In this document: in pieces, positions 38,629 to 40,091 of the stretch
Layout: each line of letters begins with the position of its first letter
Position numbering within the stretch: position 1 is the stretch's first letter
Origin: an uncultured Mycolicibacterium sp.
Lineage (GTDB): Bacteria > Actinomycetota > Actinomycetes > Mycobacteriales > Mycobacteriaceae
DNA length: 40,091 bases
Direction: 5' to 3'
Assembly: GCA_945957405.1 (NCBI GenBank)
Contig: CAMFLL010000019.1
Coordinates: forward strand, 1 to 40,091
Position numbers and translations under genes: made by a program
The notes under the pieces: model-generated
What the model was told of the DNA's origin: nothing
Databases searched by the model: none
What the model saw: only the letters and a program-made list of their open reading frames with translations

Positions 38629-40091
38629 ATGGCCCTCAACATCGCCGATCTTGCCGAGCATGCCATCGACGCCGTGCCCGACCGCGTCGCCCTGATCTGT
38701 GGCGACGAGCAACTGACCTACGCCCAACTGGAGGAGAAGGCCAACCGGCTGGCCCACTACCTCATCGACCGGGGCGTCAAGAAGGACGACAAGGTCGGCC
38801 TGTACTGCCGCAACCGCATCGAGATAGTCATCGCGATGCTGGGCATCGTCAAGGCCGGCGCCATCCTGGTCAACGTCAACTTCCGCTACGTCGAGGGCGA
38901 ACTGAAGTACCTGTTCGACAACTCCGACATGGTCGCGGTGGTGCACGAGCGCCGCTACGCCGACCGCGTGGCCAATGTGCTGCCTGAGACGCCGAATGTG
39001 AAGACGGTGCTGGTCGTCGAAGACGGTAGTGACGACGACTTCGAGCGTTACGGCGGCGTCGAGTTCTACGCCGCGATCGAACAGGGCTCGCCGGAGCGCG
39101 ATTTCGGGCCGCGCAGCGCCGACGACATCTATCTGCTCTACACCGGCGGCACCACCGGCTTCCCCAAGGGCGTCATGTGGCGGCACGAGGACATCTATCG
39201 AGTGTTGTTCGGCGGCACCGACTTTGCGACGGGTGAGCCGATCGCTGACGAATACGATCTGGCCAAACAGGCGGCAGCCAACGGTCCGATGGTCCGCTAT
39301 CCCATTCCGCCGATGATTCACGGCGCCACCCAGTCGGCCACCTGGATGGCCCTGTTCTCGGGCCAGACCACTGTGCTGGCACCGGAATTCGACGCCGACG
39401 CGGTGTGGCGCACCATCCACGAACACAAGGTGAACCTGCTGTTTTTCACCGGCGATGCAATGGCCCGTCCGCTGCTCGACGCGCTGCTGGCCCACCAGGA
39501 CGAGGGCGACACCTACGATCTGTCATCACTGTTCCTGTTGGCCAGCACCGCGGCGTTGTTCTCCACCAGCCTCAAAGAGAAGTTTCTCGAACTGCTGCCC
39601 AACCGGATCATCACCGACTCGATCGGTTCATCGGAGACCGGTTTCGGGGGCACCAGCATCGTGGCCAAGGGTCAATCGCACACCGGTGGTCCGCGCGTGA
39701 CCATCGACAAGACCACCGTCGTGCTCGACGACGACGGCAACGAGGTGCAACCCGGATCAGGTGTGCGCGGGATGATCGCCAAGCGCGGCCACATCCCGGT
39801 CGGCTACTTCAAGGACGAGAAGAAAACCGCCGAGACGTTCAAGACGTTCAACGGTGTGCGGTACGCGATCCCCGGCGACTACGCCGAGGTCGACGCCGAC
39901 GGCAGCGTGACGATGCTGGGCCGCGGTTCGGTGTCGATCAACAGCGGCGGCGAGAAGATTTACCCCGAAGAGGTCGAAGCTGCCCTCAAGGGTCACCCCG
40001 ACGTGTTCGACGCACTCGTCGTGGGCGTCCCCGACCCGCGCTTCGGCCAGCACGTCGCGGCCGTCGTGCAGCCCCGCGAGGGCACCAAGCC
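38629..40091 (+). CDS. fadD19: Steroid side-chain acyl-CoA ligase FadD19 (3' end outside window)
   Basis: The window holds 487 codons of an ANL-superfamily ligase that runs off the right edge without a stop; about 60 residues should be missing relative to the usual ~550. The AMP-binding loop is YLLYTGGTTGFPKGVMWRHE. ITDSIGSSETGFGG and GDYAEVDADGSVTMLGRGS are the A5 and A7 motifs, and INSGGEKIYPEEVE is the hinge region. FadD19 attaches CoA to C24/C26 carboxylated sterol side chains; in Rhodococcus it is needed for C24-branched sterols. The ATG follows the KstR box by 10 bp. The catalytic A10 Lys would lie beyond the edge. Confidence 0.93.
   Translation, partial: MALNIADLAEHAIDAVPDRVALICGDEQLTYAQLEEKANRLAHYLIDRGVKKDDKVGLYCRNRIEIVIAMLGIVKAGAILVNVNFRYVEGELKYLFDNSDMVAVVHERRYADRVANVLPETPNVKTVLVVEDGSDDDFERYGGVEFYAAIEQGSPERDFGPRSADDIYLLYTGGTTGFPKGVMWRHEDIYRVLFGGTDFATGEPIADEYDLAKQAAANGPMVRYPIPPMIHGATQSATWMALFSGQTTVLAPEFDADAVWRTIHEHKVNLLFFTGDAMARPLLDALLAHQDEGDTYDLSSLFLLASTAALFSTSLKEKFLELLPNRIITDSIGSSETGFGGTSIVAKGQSHTGGPRVTIDKTTVVLDDDGNEVQPGSGVRGMIAKRGHIPVGYFKDEKKTAETFKTFNGVRYAIPGDYAEVDADGSVTMLGRGSVSINSGGEKIYPEEVEAALKGHPDVFDALVVGVPDPRFGQHVAAVVQPREGTK

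Noticed and set aside
19..40091. tRNA, rRNA genes, insertion sequences or prophage genes
   Set aside because: No tRNA-like cloverleaf, rRNA stretch, transposase, integrase or phage structural gene was recognised on either strand by eye; a tRNA scan was not possible here.

Overview
The window is high-GC actinobacterial DNA from a mycobacterium, most likely a fast-growing Mycolicibacterium-type species. The evidence is gene content and order. Most of the right-hand 33 kb follows the M. tuberculosis Rv3538-to-Rv3515 cholesterol catabolism block: chsH3/hsd4B, kstD, hsaE, hsaG, hsaF, then Rv3531c/Rv3530c/Rv3529c-like genes, an Rv3527-like gene, kshA, ltp3, ltp4, Rv3521-like, Rv3520c-like, Rv3519-like, cyp142, echA19 and fadD19. 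Six intergenic 14-mers match the KstR operator TnnAACnnGTTnnA. The M. tuberculosis comparison is from memory; no search was run. The first 18 bases are Nextera/Tn5 mosaic-end adapter, so position 1 is an artificial contig edge and the first gene is truncated there.

Layout. (1) 19-6885: a cell-surface polysaccharide and envelope region. It holds an O-antigen polymerase/ligase-like C-terminus, a family 2 glycosyltransferase and a flippase coupled by ATGA overlaps. On the other strand are a hexapeptide acetyltransferase, a DUF218 protein and a secreted GjpA-like protein. An AT-richer 850-bp gap follows, then a sugar-nucleotide epimerase homologue whose catalytic Tyr position is Asn. (2) 6895-12409: steroid ring degradation. 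chsH3 and kstD run leftwards and hsaE-hsaG-hsaF rightwards, divergent around one KstR box. Between hsaG and hsaF lie two exact 56-bp tandem units, each a 19-codon reading frame chained to its neighbours by ATGA. (3) 12678-20383: a block without KstR boxes. It holds a TctC-type lipoprotein, an MmgE/PrpD protein, a MetX-like hydrolase, a MarR regulator divergent from a cytosolic AmiC-like binding protein, and a RecQ helicase ending in a phosphoribosyltransferase-like motif. (4) 20393-28571: an IclR regulator divergent from a DUF1214/SDR/sulfotransferase operon across a KstR box. Opposite these, kshA leads an Rv3527-like Cys/His-rich protein, a PknH-sensor-type lipoprotein and an Fe(II)/2-oxoglutarate dioxygenase-like protein. 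A long palindrome fused to a 15-bp minisatellite lies inside this unit. (5) 28758-40091: a side-chain module. The leftward operon is DUF35 protein-ltp4-ltp3-LLM flavoprotein-SnoaL. The rightward genes are an F420-type oxidoreductase, an acetoacetate-decarboxylase-fold protein and cyp142. A MarR/azoreductase pair with a perfect palindrome follows, then divergent echA19 and fadD19 (fadD19 runs off the window).

How the genes work together. FadD19 activates the sterol side chain. EchA19 and ChsH3 hydrate side-chain enoyl-CoAs. Ltp3/Ltp4 with the DUF35 protein are the probable C-C cleavage module for C24-branched side chains. CYP142 oxidises the terminal side-chain carbon. KstD and KshA open ring B. 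HsaE, HsaF and HsaG turn the ring A fragment into pyruvate and propionyl-CoA. KstR links these units. The polysaccharide region and the 12.7-20.4 kb block appear outside that regulon.
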